35,802 bases of DNA from Cyanobacteria bacterium bin.51 (GTDB lineage: Bacteria; Cyanobacteriota; Cyanobacteriia; PCC-6307; Cyanobiaceae), in assembly GCA_013203655.1 (NCBI GenBank), contig JABMPN010000005.1:1-35802 (forward strand), in the 5' to 3' direction. Shown one piece after another: positions 7,528-16,008 of the stretch. Under the pieces are notes generated by a model. It saw nothing but the letters and a program-made list of their open reading frames with translations. It did not search any database and was not told the DNA's origin. The stretch's first letter is position 1. Each line of letters begins with the position of its first letter. Made by a program: the position numbers and the translations under genes.

Positions 7528-9546
7528 TTGGCCCTGCAACCGGGGGATTTGATTGGCCTGATCGGTCCGAAGGGACCGGAACTGGCCGTGTTGGTGGCGC
7601 TCCATGGCTCCAAGGCAAGCCTCTGCGTTGGTTGGTCGGGGCGTTCTCAGCAGCTTCCACTGCGGCAGCTTGATCTGATCGCTGTTTCCCCTGACAGCCA
7701 GGCAACGGCGGGCCGGATCGACCGAGCCCCTTGGCAGCTTTCTGAGGCTGCCCTTCTCGACCTCGATCCTGGCCCCAGGGATCTGGCTGCCGCTTGGATG
7801 TTGCTTGGCGATCAGGCCTGCACGCTCGAGGACTTTGTCGGGCTCGTGGCCAGCGCCGATACCCCGGCGGCCCGGGCGGCCTGCTGGTTGGCGCTGCAGC
7901 AGGGCAATCAACTCTTTTTTCGTTGGCGCAACGCTGAAATCCAGCCCCGCTCGCTGAAGGACCTGAGGCAGTTGCGGCGTGAGCGGCGCCTTGCTCGCCT
8001 CGCCGACCAACGCCGCGACGCCTGGTTCGAGCTGCTGCGTCAGCGCCTTCCAATCGAGCCGGCGGCTCTGGCGGCCCCCCAGCGTGATGAGCTTGATCTC
8101 CTGATTTCAATCGCTGCGGGCTCCAGCGATGTCAGCTTGTCCCCTGAGCTGCGTCGCGGCCTGCAGCAGGCCGGTTGCGCCGCGGAAGCCGGTTCGCTCC
8201 GCCATCTGTTGGTGGATCTGGGCCAATGGGAGCCCCATGGCCTCCCTTCGATGCGCCGCACTGTCTGGGAGCGGGGCTTCAGCGCCGAACTGCTCGAGGA
8301 GGCCAGCCGGCTCATGGCCAGCGCCGATCAGGAGGCCGCCAGCGACCCGAGCCGCTGTGATCTCACCGGCTTGCGCACCTACAGCCTCGATGACGCCGAA
8401 ACCGAGGAGATCGACGACGCCCTTTCCCTGGAAACCCTCTCAGACGGCCGCTGCCGGATCTGGGTCCACATCGCCGATCCCGGCCGGCTGGTGGCGGCCG
8501 GTTCACTCCTGGATCGGGAGGCGCGGCAACGGGCCTCCAGCCTCTACCTGGCATCGCAGGTTGTACCGATGTTCCCCTTTGCGCTGGCCTCCGGGCCGTT
8601 CAGCCTGCGCCAGGGTCAGCGCTGCCCCGCCTGGAGCACGGCGATCGAACTGGCCGCCGATGGCGCTGTTGCGAGCTATGAGATCAAGCGCAGCTGGGTG
8701 CGTCCCACCTACCGGCTCACCTACAGCGATGGTGATGACCTGATCGAGCTGGCCCCACCCCAGGACGCTGACCTGGCCCAGTTGCATCTGCTCTTGCAGC
8801 AGCGCCGGCAGTGGCGACTGCAGCAGGGAGCCCTGCAGATGGAGCAGCCGGAGGGGCGGATCCGCACCGCCGGCGAGCGGGCGGAGCTGGAGATCACTGA
8901 ACCGACCGCGGCCCGGGCCCTGGTGGCCGAAGCGATGATCCTCAACGGAGCTGTGCTGGCTGATCACGGCGCCCGGCATTGCCTGGCTTTGCCCTATCGC
9001 GCCCAGCCCGCTGCTGAGTTGCCAGCGGAGGCCGAGCTGCTGGCCTTACCTCCGGGGCCCGTGCGACATGCGGCCCTGCGCCGCTGCCTGGCGCGCGGCA
9101 GCAGTGGCGTTCGTCCCTCGCCACACTTCAGCCTTGGCCTGCCGGCCTATGTGCAGGCCACCTCTCCGATCCGCCGCTACGGCGACCTGGTGGTCCAGCG
9201 CCAGCTGGCGGCCCTCGCTTCAGGAGAGGAGCCCCTGGGCGAGGATGCCCTGGCCGAGCTGCTTAATGAGCTTGATCCTGTGTTGCGCGAGGGCATCCAG
9301 ATCAGCCGCGAAGACCAGCGCCACTGGCAGCAGGTTTGGTTCGAGCAGCACCGCACGGAGCATTGGCAAGGGCTGTTCCTGCGCTGGCTCCGCCCCCAGG
9401 ACCGGCTCGGTTTGGTCCATCTCGAAGCGCTGGCCATGGATCAGGCGATGCGCTGCCCGGAGTCTGCTGCCCCTGGTGATGGCTTCACCGTCACGGTGCA
9501 GCAGGTGGATTCCCTCTCCGACCTGCTCCGCCTTGAAGCACGCTGA
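7528..9546 (+). CDS. RNase II/RNase R family 3'-5' exoribonuclease
   Basis: A 672-residue exoribonuclease. The RNB catalytic domain holds the acidic metal-binding cluster in LDDAETEEIDDAL (287-299) and the C-terminal motif TSPIRRYGDLVVQRQL beginning at residue 545. The N-terminal 170 residues are not the classic cold-shock domains and are typical of the cyanobacterial/chloroplast branch (often annotated VacB or Rnb). The start is TTG at 7528, with AGGAG six bases upstream overlapping the rpsR stop, so translation is probably coupled to S18. It would degrade and mature RNA, possibly including rRNA. Its stop is separated by one base from the end of the convergent oxidoreductase gene. RNase II versus RNase R type cannot be settled by eye. 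Confidence 0.92.
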   Translation: MALQPGDLIGLIGPKGPELAVLVALHGSKASLCVGWSGRSQQLPLRQLDLIAVSPDSQATAGRIDRAPWQLSEAALLDLDPGPRDLAAAWMLLGDQACTLEDFVGLVASADTPAARAACWLALQQGNQLFFRWRNAEIQPRSLKDLRQLRRERRLARLADQRRDAWFELLRQRLPIEPAALAAPQRDELDLLISIAAGSSDVSLSPELRRGLQQAGCAAEAGSLRHLLVDLGQWEPHGLPSMRRTVWERGFSAELLEEASRLMASADQEAASDPSRCDLTGLRTYSLDDAETEEIDDALSLETLSDGRCRIWVHIADPGRLVAAGSLLDREARQRASSLYLASQVVPMFPFALASGPFSLRQGQRCPAWSTAIELAADGAVASYEIKRSWVRPTYRLTYSDGDDLIELAPPQDADLAQLHLLLQQRRQWRLQQGALQMEQPEGRIRTAGERAELEITEPTAARALVAEAMILNGAVLADHGARHCLALPYRAQPAAELPAEAELLALPPGPVRHAALRRCLARGSSGVRPSPHFSLGLPAYVQATSPIRRYGDLVVQRQLAALASGEEPLGEDALAELLNELDPVLREGIQISREDQRHWQQVWFEQHRTEHWQGLFLRWLRPQDRLGLVHLEALAMDQAMRCPESAAPGDGFTVTVQQVDSLSDLLRLEAR

Positions 9547-9547
9547 G

Positions 9548-11359
9548 TCAATCCGCCAGTCGGGAGGCCCGTAACCACGGTCCCCAGGGATTGGCCACGG
9601 CGATCAAGGCGACCTGGCAGGGACTCTGCTGGGCTTCCAGCCAGCTGGCCAAGTCGGGCTCGAGCGTGATCACAGGCCAGCGACCTGAGTCTGTGTCCAG
9701 CCTGTAGCCGCCATCGCCATCGGGGTGCAGACGGCCGCTGAACCTTTGGGCCTGGGCTTCTTGCGGTGGCGCCATCGCGGCGCTCCCCGCAGGCCCGCAC
9801 CAGCCACCTGCCGCTGAGATCAGGCCTGGATCGTCCAGCGCTGCGTGCTGGCGCCGAGCGCGATCGGGGTGGTGCCAGGGGGTATCCCAGAGCGGCAGGG
9901 GGCTGGCCGGTGCCTTGGGATCATTGATCAGGGCCTGTTGCAGTTGCCGCAGCGGCAGAGCGACCGGGGGCACACCCAGGCGCACCGCCAGGGCGGCCGC
10001 CGCCCCCGCTGCCTGGCCGATGTTGAGGATCAGCGGCTGCAGGCGGGTGGCGCCGTTCGCCATGTGGCTACTGCTGAAGCACTTGTCGGATGTCAACAGG
10101 TTGTCAACCGACGCACTCACCAGGGCGCCGTAGGGAATGCAGAAGGGGGTGCCGCTCCAGCGGCCGCCCCAGCGGCAGCTCTTGGGGGCCAATGGCCAGT
10201 CTGCGCCGGGATAGTGGTGATCATTGGCGTAGTTGCCGACTGCGATCGATTGCACGGCTTGGTGGGAGCCACTCGACGCTCCATCGAAAGGAAGGTGCGC
10301 GATCGAGACTCCTGGGCCGCTCGGCAGCAGATCCTGCTCCTTCACCGTGATCTGCCCCACCAGCCTCCTGCCCTCTCGCCAGTAGGGCATCAGGGCGAGG
10401 GCAGAGCTGCCTGTTGTGGCCGGATCGCCTGCCTCAGGGAATACCGAGCCAAGCTGCATCCAGCCCTCGGTGGCCTCCACGCAGGCGGCGGCAAAAGCGA
10501 GGCTGTGGGCACGCATCTGGCCGTAGAGGTTGCTTTCGGCGACGGCATCGCCGCTGAAAGCTCCACTGAGATCTCCGTGCCAGTCGTTGCCATGCAGCGG
10601 CCAGTTCAGCATCACCTGGCCGCCAGGCAGGCGCCCGTAGGTGACGGTCCGCTCCAGGCCGAAGTGGCTGCTGGCCTGCTCGAAGGGCGCCGCCAGCCGC
10701 CGCCCATCAGGGCAGCGGCCCTCTCCCAGCTGGCCCATCACCACCCAGGTGGGCGACTGCAGCTGTTGGCGCTGGAAAAATGGTTCCGCTTCCAGTCGCT
10801 CACGCGTTGGGGCACTGGGCTCATCCCATTCCTGACGGGCTTCCCAGCCCAGCCGGAACGGCACGCCTGCTGAGGGCAGCAGATCGCCCCGGTCGCTGCC
10901 ATCGATCAGCACCACCAAGGGGAGCCGCACCATTTGGCCGCCCCGCTCCACGGTCAGGGCCAGCAGGCGAGAGCCCTGGCGCTCCACATCCCTGAGGCGG
11001 CAGTCACTCCACCAGCGGGCGCGGGGCTCTGCTGCCAGCCAACGCCGCAGGATGGATTCCGCTGTGGCTGGCCGCCAGCCGAAGCAACTCACCCAGTTCT
11101 GATCCAGCCCTTCGGGTTCTTCCTGCTGCAACTGGCGTAGCAAGGCTCCCCACAGTCCCGTCTGCCAGGGCGAGAGCTCGTTGCCATCGGGAGCGCAGAC
11201 TCCGGCCGCGCTCACCATTCCCCCTAACCACGAGCCCGGGGTGAGCAAGAGTGTGGAGGCTCCGCTGCGGGCCGCCTGCAGCGCCGCCGCCACACCACCG
11301 CTGCCTCCTCCCCACACCACCACCTCAGCGCCGTCTTCGATCCTGTCGATAGCAACCAC
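9548..11359 (-). CDS. FAD-dependent oxidoreductase of unknown substrate
   Basis: A 603-residue flavoprotein of the 'FAD-dependent oxidoreductase' (Pfam FAD_oxidored-like) family. The dinucleotide-binding glycine motif WGGGSGG is at 16-22 after a beta strand. The later motifs DGSDRGDLLP, IPYGAL, SHMANGATRLQP and IGQAAGAAAALA are those seen in this family. No signal peptide or membrane segment is visible. The start is GTG at 11359 (MVAIDRI); no strong ribosome-binding site is seen. It is divergent from metG across 53 bases and runs tail to tail with the nuclease gene with a one-base gap. The substrate is unknown; related proteins have been annotated loosely as xanthan-lyase-like, which I would not adopt. 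Confidence 0.85.
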   Translation of the reverse strand: MVAIDRIEDGAEVVVWGGGSGGVAAALQAARSGASTLLLTPGSWLGGMVSAAGVCAPDGNELSPWQTGLWGALLRQLQQEEPEGLDQNWVSCFGWRPATAESILRRWLAAEPRARWWSDCRLRDVERQGSRLLALTVERGGQMVRLPLVVLIDGSDRGDLLPSAGVPFRLGWEARQEWDEPSAPTRERLEAEPFFQRQQLQSPTWVVMGQLGEGRCPDGRRLAAPFEQASSHFGLERTVTYGRLPGGQVMLNWPLHGNDWHGDLSGAFSGDAVAESNLYGQMRAHSLAFAAACVEATEGWMQLGSVFPEAGDPATTGSSALALMPYWREGRRLVGQITVKEQDLLPSGPGVSIAHLPFDGASSGSHQAVQSIAVGNYANDHHYPGADWPLAPKSCRWGGRWSGTPFCIPYGALVSASVDNLLTSDKCFSSSHMANGATRLQPLILNIGQAAGAAAALAVRLGVPPVALPLRQLQQALINDPKAPASPLPLWDTPWHHPDRARRQHAALDDPGLISAAGGWCGPAGSAAMAPPQEAQAQRFSGRLHPDGDGGYRLDTDSGRWPVITLEPDLASWLEAQQSPCQVALIAVANPWGPWLRASRLAD

Positions 11360-11398
11360 CGGCGAACGGCCGGATTCTGAAGGAGCGGCAGCGATGGG

Positions 11399-11404
11399 TA
11401 AGAT
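11399..11404 (+). promoter_or_regulatory. Candidate -10 element for metG
   Basis: TAAGAT in the context GGGTAAGATC ends only eight bases before the metG ATG. If used, transcription would begin at or just before the start codon and give a leaderless or nearly leaderless mRNA. This is inferred from sequence only. Confidence 0.35.
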
Positions 11405-11412
11405 CCGGCTTC

Positions 11413-12978
11413 ATGACCTACACCCTCACCACCCCGCTTTATTACGTCAACGACAAGCCGCACCTCGGCAGTGCCTACACCACGCTCGCCTGTGATGCCC
11501 AGGCCCGTTTCCAGCGCTTGAAAGGCGAGCCGGTGTTGTTCATCACGGGTTGTGATGAACATGGCCTCAAAATTCAGCGCACGGCAGAAGCCAGCGGTGT
11601 CAGCCCCCAGGCCCACTGTGACCAGGTCAGCGAAACGTACGAGAGGCTGTGGCAACGCTGGACGATCAGCAACGATCGCTTCATCCGCACCACCGATCCT
11701 CGCCACAGGCAGATCGTCGAGCAGTTTTACCGCCGGGTTGAAGCCTCAGGTGATGTGGTGGAAGGTCGCCAGCAGGGCTGGTACTGCGTGGCCTGCGAAG
11801 AGTTCAAGGATGACGCCCTCGGGGCTCAGGATCCGGAGTGCTCGATTCACCGCCGGCCGCTGGAGTGGCGCGATGAGCTCAACCTGTTTTTCCGACTGTC
11901 GCGGTATCAGGCTCAGATCGAGGCTTTGGTGAGCCAGCCGGGCTTCATCGCACCATCCAGCCGGCGCCGCGAGGTGGAGAACTTCGTGGCCCAGGGGCTG
12001 CGCGATTTCTCGATCTCCCGGCTGCACCTGCCCTGGGGAATTCCTGTCCCCGGCCATGCCGATCACACCTTCTATGTGTGGTTCGATGCCTTGCTGGGGT
12101 ACATCACGGCCCTGCTTGAGCCAGGTGATCCCGCCGATCTGGATCTCGCCATCTCCCGTGGTTGGCCAGCCCATGTCCACGTGATCGGCAAGGACATCCT
12201 GCGCTTCCATGCCGTCTATTGGCCGGCCATGCTGCTCTCGGCGGGCCTGGAGACGCCCCGGCAGGTGTTTGGCCATGGCTTCCTGACCCGGGAGGGCCAG
12301 AAGATGGGCAAATCGCTGGGCAATGTGCTGGATCCAGCCGAGCTTCTGGAGCATTACGGCCGCGATGCGGTGCGCTGGTATCTGCTGCGCGACATCACCT
12401 TTGGCGACGACGGTGACTTCCAGCAGCAACGTTTCCTCGATCTGGTCAACAACGACCTGGCCAACACGATCGGCAACCTGCTCAACCGCACCACCTCGAT
12501 GGCCCGGCGCTGGTTTGATAACGCCGTGCCTCCGGTCTCGGCTGGGGCCATGGCCGACCATCCCTTGGCGGCGGCGGCGGACACGGCCCGTGAGCTGGTG
12601 CTTGCTGGCATGGAGCGCCTGGACTTCCGTCAGGCCGCTGAAGCAGCGTTGCAGCTGGCGATCGCCGCTAACGGCTATCTCAATGAACAGGCGCCCTGGA
12701 GCCGGATCAAACAGGAGGGCGGACGCCTGCAGGTGGCCGATGATCTCTATGCCGTTCTGGAGGCCAGCCGGCATGTGGCTCTGCTCCTGGCACCCCTGCT
12801 GCCCGATCTCTGCGAAAGGATGTTGAAACAACTCGGCCAGCCCCCCCTGCCCAGTGGTGGCCAGCCCAGTGCCGCTACCGGCACCTGGTTGGAGCAACTG
12901 CGCTGGGGCGTTCTCCAAGAGGGCCTCCCCTTGCCCCAGCCTGAGCCGGTCATGGCCCGGCTTGAGCCGGGGGAATGA
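11413..12978 (+). CDS. metG: Methionyl-tRNA synthetase
   Basis: The 521-residue class I synthetase that charges elongator and initiator tRNA-Met. The HIGH-type motif is HLGS (17-20) in PLYYVNDKPHLGS, and the KMSKS motif is KMGKS (297-301). A knuckle-like insertion WYCVACEEF...CSIH lies in the connective region. The C-terminal helical anticodon-binding domain follows. There is no C-terminal Trbp111-like dimerisation extension, so it is the short form. ATG start at 11413. The stop overlaps the start of the LptC-like gene (ATGA), indicating an operon. Confidence 0.97.
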   Translation: MTYTLTTPLYYVNDKPHLGSAYTTLACDAQARFQRLKGEPVLFITGCDEHGLKIQRTAEASGVSPQAHCDQVSETYERLWQRWTISNDRFIRTTDPRHRQIVEQFYRRVEASGDVVEGRQQGWYCVACEEFKDDALGAQDPECSIHRRPLEWRDELNLFFRLSRYQAQIEALVSQPGFIAPSSRRREVENFVAQGLRDFSISRLHLPWGIPVPGHADHTFYVWFDALLGYITALLEPGDPADLDLAISRGWPAHVHVIGKDILRFHAVYWPAMLLSAGLETPRQVFGHGFLTREGQKMGKSLGNVLDPAELLEHYGRDAVRWYLLRDITFGDDGDFQQQRFLDLVNNDLANTIGNLLNRTTSMARRWFDNAVPPVSAGAMADHPLAAAADTARELVLAGMERLDFRQAAEAALQLAIAANGYLNEQAPWSRIKQEGGRLQVADDLYAVLEASRHVALLLAPLLPDLCERMLKQLGQPPLPSGGQPSAATGTWLEQLRWGVLQEGLPLPQPEPVMARLEPGE

Positions 12979-14141
12979 GGATGGGCCGGCTGACAACCCT
13001 GCTGCTGATCGCCCTGATGGGCGGCTCGGCCCTCTCCGGATGTACCCGCACGGCAGAAAAGAAGACGGAAACACAGCAGTTCGTCTTTCAGTCGCTCAAC
13101 CTGCGCCAGTCCGATGACAAAGGCCGCCCCGCCTGGTCGCTGATCAGCCCTGAAGCCAGCTATGACCTCGAGCGAAAGATTGCCCAGGTCAAACAGCCCC
13201 GGGGTGTGATCTACGCCAAAGGCAAGCCGCAGTACAACATTTCCGCCACCAGTGGCACTGTGATCAACGACGGCGAAGTGATCCAGCTGGAGGGGAAGGT
13301 GAAAATCCAGGCGGTCGGATCCAAGCCCTCGGTGATTTCGGGGGATCGGCTGCGCTGGATCCCCAGCCGGCAGCGGATCTCCATCGATCGCCGTCCCATG
13401 CTGGTCGATCGCTCCTCACGCCTCACGGCTGATACGGCCCTGTTCCTGCTGGACCAGGACAAACTTGAACTGCGGGGCAGGACCCGGCTGGTCAACGCCA
13501 CCATCGACCTGCAGGTGGCCCAGGCCGACTGGTTCGCGGCCAGCGGCGTCCTCAAGGCCCCCGGCCCGGTCAGGGGCATCCGGCGACTGAAGAACAAGCA
13601 GGAACAGACCCTCACGGCCTCCGCCCTGGAGGGCAACACCCGCACCGAAGTGATCGATGCTCTGGCTCCAGTGCGCTTTGTGGATCCTTCCCAGGACGCC
13701 GTGTTCAATGGCCAACGCACCCGCTGGGACAGCGCACGTCAGCGGCTAAGCACGGCCTTGCCCTTCGTTGGCCAGATCGGAAACCTGGAGGTGCGGGGCC
13801 AGTCTCTGGAACTGCAACTCGATGAGAAGTGGGCTTTGATTCCGGCCGGCTGCGACCTGCGCCAACCCGCCGAACGCTTGACGGCTAACGATTGTCTCTA
13901 CAACTGGGCTGACCAGACGGTCCGGGCCCGGGGGAACGTGGTGTTTCGTCGCGAGGCGAACCAACAGGTCACCCGTAGTGAGGTGCTCAGCGGCAAGGTG
14001 GCTGGAGAAGGTCTCGTCATCTTCACGACACCGGGGGGGCGGGTGAAATCCCAGCTTCAGGTTCCGCCGGCAAAAGAGTCTCCGGCAGGGGAGTCTCCCG
14101 GCGGCCGCTCTCCCCGCTCCAGCCCTCCAGTGACGTTCTGA
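12975..14141 (+). CDS. lptC: LptC-like lipoprotein for LPS export
   Basis: A 388-residue predicted lipoprotein. A hydrophobic signal segment ends in the lipobox LSGC, with the acylated cysteine at 23. The mature part contains repeated beta-strand OstA/LptC-type units such as ISATSGTVINDGEVIQLEGKV and LTADTALFLLDQDKLELRG. LptC links the LptBFG transporter to the periplasmic bridge that carries lipopolysaccharide to the outer membrane. It is longer than proteobacterial LptC (about 190 residues), as cyanobacterial members are. The ATG at 12975 overlaps the metG stop by four bases. The Pro/Ser-rich last 40 residues overlap the opposing CCB-type gene by 119 bases. Confidence 0.85.
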   Translation: MRMGRLTTLLLIALMGGSALSGCTRTAEKKTETQQFVFQSLNLRQSDDKGRPAWSLISPEASYDLERKIAQVKQPRGVIYAKGKPQYNISATSGTVINDGEVIQLEGKVKIQAVGSKPSVISGDRLRWIPSRQRISIDRRPMLVDRSSRLTADTALFLLDQDKLELRGRTRLVNATIDLQVAQADWFAASGVLKAPGPVRGIRRLKNKQEQTLTASALEGNTRTEVIDALAPVRFVDPSQDAVFNGQRTRWDSARQRLSTALPFVGQIGNLEVRGQSLELQLDEKWALIPAGCDLRQPAERLTANDCLYNWADQTVRARGNVVFRREANQQVTRSEVLSGKVAGEGLVIFTTPGGRVKSQLQVPPAKESPAGESPGGRSPRSSPPVTF

Positions 14142-14745
14142 TCTTCTCTGCCCAGCCCTCCAGCCAGGTTTCATCGGCCCGGCTGAAGCAGCGTGGTGAC
14201 CAGCCACCAAGCACCACCCAGCCGCTGCCGCCGATCGGCTGGATCAGAACGGCAGGGGTGCCTGCTGGCAGGCCGGTGAACTCCTGCCGGCCTGGGTAGA
14301 GCGCCAGGTTCACCAGGGAGATCGCCTTTCCGGTTTGGCGGGAGCGCTCGCTGATGGCACCGGGCCGCCAGGGCTCCGCTGAAAGCACCCCCCGCCGCAG
14401 GATCGCCACTCCTTGCCAATGGATCAGCACACTGGCGGCTGGAGTGGCCGTGAGCAGCAGCCGGCTCCCCCAGCTCAGTTCGGCAGCCAGCGCTTCCGGC
14501 AGCCCATGGATCAACTCCAGGCCCTCGTGTCCCTCCAGATACACCCGCTCCGGCGCTTTCGGGTTGGCCCGGGTCCAGAGCAGCGCCACCAGCATCAACC
14601 CCACGGCCATCAGGCTGGCGAGCACGGCAGAACGCTGCAGGGCAGGGCTGAGTTCAGGCGCGCTGGCCTGGTTGATCAGGCAGAGCAGCAGGCCCAGTAG
14701 ACCGGCAGCCAGGCAGGCGCGGGCGGGGGCCGGAAGGCCGTTCAC
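14023..14745 (-). CDS. CCB2/CCB4-type cofactor assembly of complex C factor
   Basis: About 240 residues with two N-terminal membrane helices (about 10-26 and 38-57), followed by a soluble domain whose end (LPAGTPAVLIQPIG, GGWSPRCFSRADETWLEGWA) matches the DUF2930 / 'cofactor assembly of complex C subunit B' family. In chloroplasts CCB2 and CCB4 help attach haem c-i to cytochrome b6. I chose the GTG at 14745 because it puts the first helix at the N-terminus; a GTG at 14808 in the same frame would add 21 residues. Neither has a clear ribosome-binding site. The Pro/Glu-rich C-terminal 40 residues are coded opposite the end of lptC. Confidence in the family is good, in the exact ends moderate. 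Confidence 0.78.
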   Translation of the reverse strand: MNGLPAPARACLAAGLLGLLLCLINQASAPELSPALQRSAVLASLMAVGLMLVALLWTRANPKAPERVYLEGHEGLELIHGLPEALAAELSWGSRLLLTATPAASVLIHWQGVAILRRGVLSAEPWRPGAISERSRQTGKAISLVNLALYPGRQEFTGLPAGTPAVLIQPIGGSGWVVLGGWSPRCFSRADETWLEGWAEKIRTSLEGWSGESGRRETPLPETLLPAEPEAGISPAPPVS

Positions 14746-14873
14746 GGACTTGGCTGCATGGGGTGGCGGGCGAGCTGAGGGCGATGGTTCGTGCAAACGC
14801 TGACACACGAGCGCCCAGGGGGGCCTGAGCCATGACAGGTTTGCAGCGACGCCCTTTTGCACCCAATTTCGCC

Positions 14874-15281
14874 ATGAATGCCAGCAAGGGATTCGCCGCG
14901 ATCGCCCTGGCGGCGGTGGCCTGTGATGGAGCCATGGGCCTGGAGGAGGCCAAATCGCTGCGCAGCCAGCTTGACCACCGCACCCCCTTCGCAAGCCTGC
15001 CGGAGCAGACCATCGCAACGATGTTCGATGACCTGCTTCAGATTCTGCGCAACGACGGCATCGAGGCTCTCGTCTCTGCCGCCATTCCGGCCCTGGACCA
15101 GGAGCAGCGCGAAACGGCCCTGGCTGTGGCGGCCCAGCTCGTTCACAGCGATCGGGTCGTGGAACCCGATGAACAAGTCTTTCTTGACCGGCTTTCGCTT
15201 CAGCTGGAGCTGCCGGAGTCGAGAGCGCAGCAAATCCTTGATGTGATTCAGATCCTCCACCGCGACAGCCTGGCCGACTGA
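14874..15281 (+). CDS. TerB-like (tellurite-resistance-type) protein
   Basis: A 135-residue all-helical protein resembling the TerB family: GFAAIALAAVACDGAMGLEEA at the start, then a second repeat VAAQLVHSDRVVEPDEQVFLDRL with acidic residues that bind metal in TerB-type folds. Tellurite resistance is a historical label; in cyanobacteria the role is unknown. I chose ATG at 14874 because family resemblance begins there. ATG at 14832 in the same frame would add 14 residues. It is followed within 40 bases by psb32 and then pxcA, so a link to thylakoid maintenance is possible but is only inferred from position. Confidence 0.8.
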   Translation: MNASKGFAAIALAAVACDGAMGLEEAKSLRSQLDHRTPFASLPEQTIATMFDDLLQILRNDGIEALVSAAIPALDQEQRETALAVAAQLVHSDRVVEPDEQVFLDRLSLQLELPESRAQQILDVIQILHRDSLAD

Positions 15282-15321
15282 AGGCAGACTGAAGTCAAGA
15301 CCGCCTTGCCAATCGTCATCC

Positions 15322-16002
15322 GTGCGCTTGCCGCCGCTCCTGCCCCGACTCCTGGCGGCCTTGGCCGTTCTGGTGTTCCAGTTCCTTCTCCTGCAGCCCT
15401 TGCTGGCAGCCGGAGTCGACGATTACCCCGCTGAGGCTCCCCAGCAGCGGCTGATCGATCCGGCCGGTCTGTTCAGTCGCTCCACCGCCAAGGAGTTGGA
15501 ACATCGCCTCGAGGATTTCGAGGCGGGCCACGTCCAGGCCCATCTGGTTTCAGTCGATCGCCTCGACTACGGACTTGAACTCGAGAGCCTGGGCAGCCAG
15601 ATGGTGGAGCGCTGGAGCCAGGCCAACCCCGGCCGGGATTCCAACCTGTTGCTGCTGATCGACGCCCAGACCAACACAGCCGCTGTGGTGGCCTCGCCTG
15701 ATCTATTGATGCAGTTGCCCGAAGACCTGTTGATCAGCACGGCGGACTCCACCATGGGCATTCCGATGCGGATGGGATCGCGCTATCGCCAGGCCTCGCT
15801 CGATGCGCTCAATCGTCTGGAAGTGGTGCTCAACGGCGCCGATGATCCCGGTCCTCCTGAGCAGCAGGTGCAGGTGGAGATCGTCACCAACATTCCAACC
15901 CAGGCCGAAACCGCTGCGGGAAGTGGCTTTACCTGGGTGGTCGTGCTGTTGGTGGTCGGCACGATTGTGCCGATGCTCACCTGGTGGGTCTTCTCACGCT
16001 GA
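15322..16002 (+). CDS. psb32: TPM-domain protein, PSII repair factor Psb32
   Basis: A 226-residue protein with an N-terminal signal peptide (about 1-30, ending LLAAG), a TPM domain (about 40-175, with VDDYPAEAPQQRLIDPAGLFS at its start) and one C-terminal transmembrane helix (about 203-223). This layout is that of cyanobacterial Psb32, a thylakoid-lumen protein reported to protect photosystem II and speed its repair under light stress. The start is GTG at 15322. It is six bases upstream of pxcA and very likely co-transcribed with it. Other TPM proteins (YgcG type) share the fold, so the Psb32 assignment rests on domain order and context. Confidence 0.82.
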   Translation: MRLPPLLPRLLAALAVLVFQFLLLQPLLAAGVDDYPAEAPQQRLIDPAGLFSRSTAKELEHRLEDFEAGHVQAHLVSVDRLDYGLELESLGSQMVERWSQANPGRDSNLLLLIDAQTNTAAVVASPDLLMQLPEDLLISTADSTMGIPMRMGSRYRQASLDALNRLEVVLNGADDPGPPEQQVQVEIVTNIPTQAETAAGSGFTWVVVLLVVGTIVPMLTWWVFSR

Positions 16003-16008
16003 TCCACC

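Noticed and set aside
11746-13074. Minus-strand frame of 442 codons
   Set aside because: Antisense to metG and the lptC start; the translation has no domain and metG is certain.
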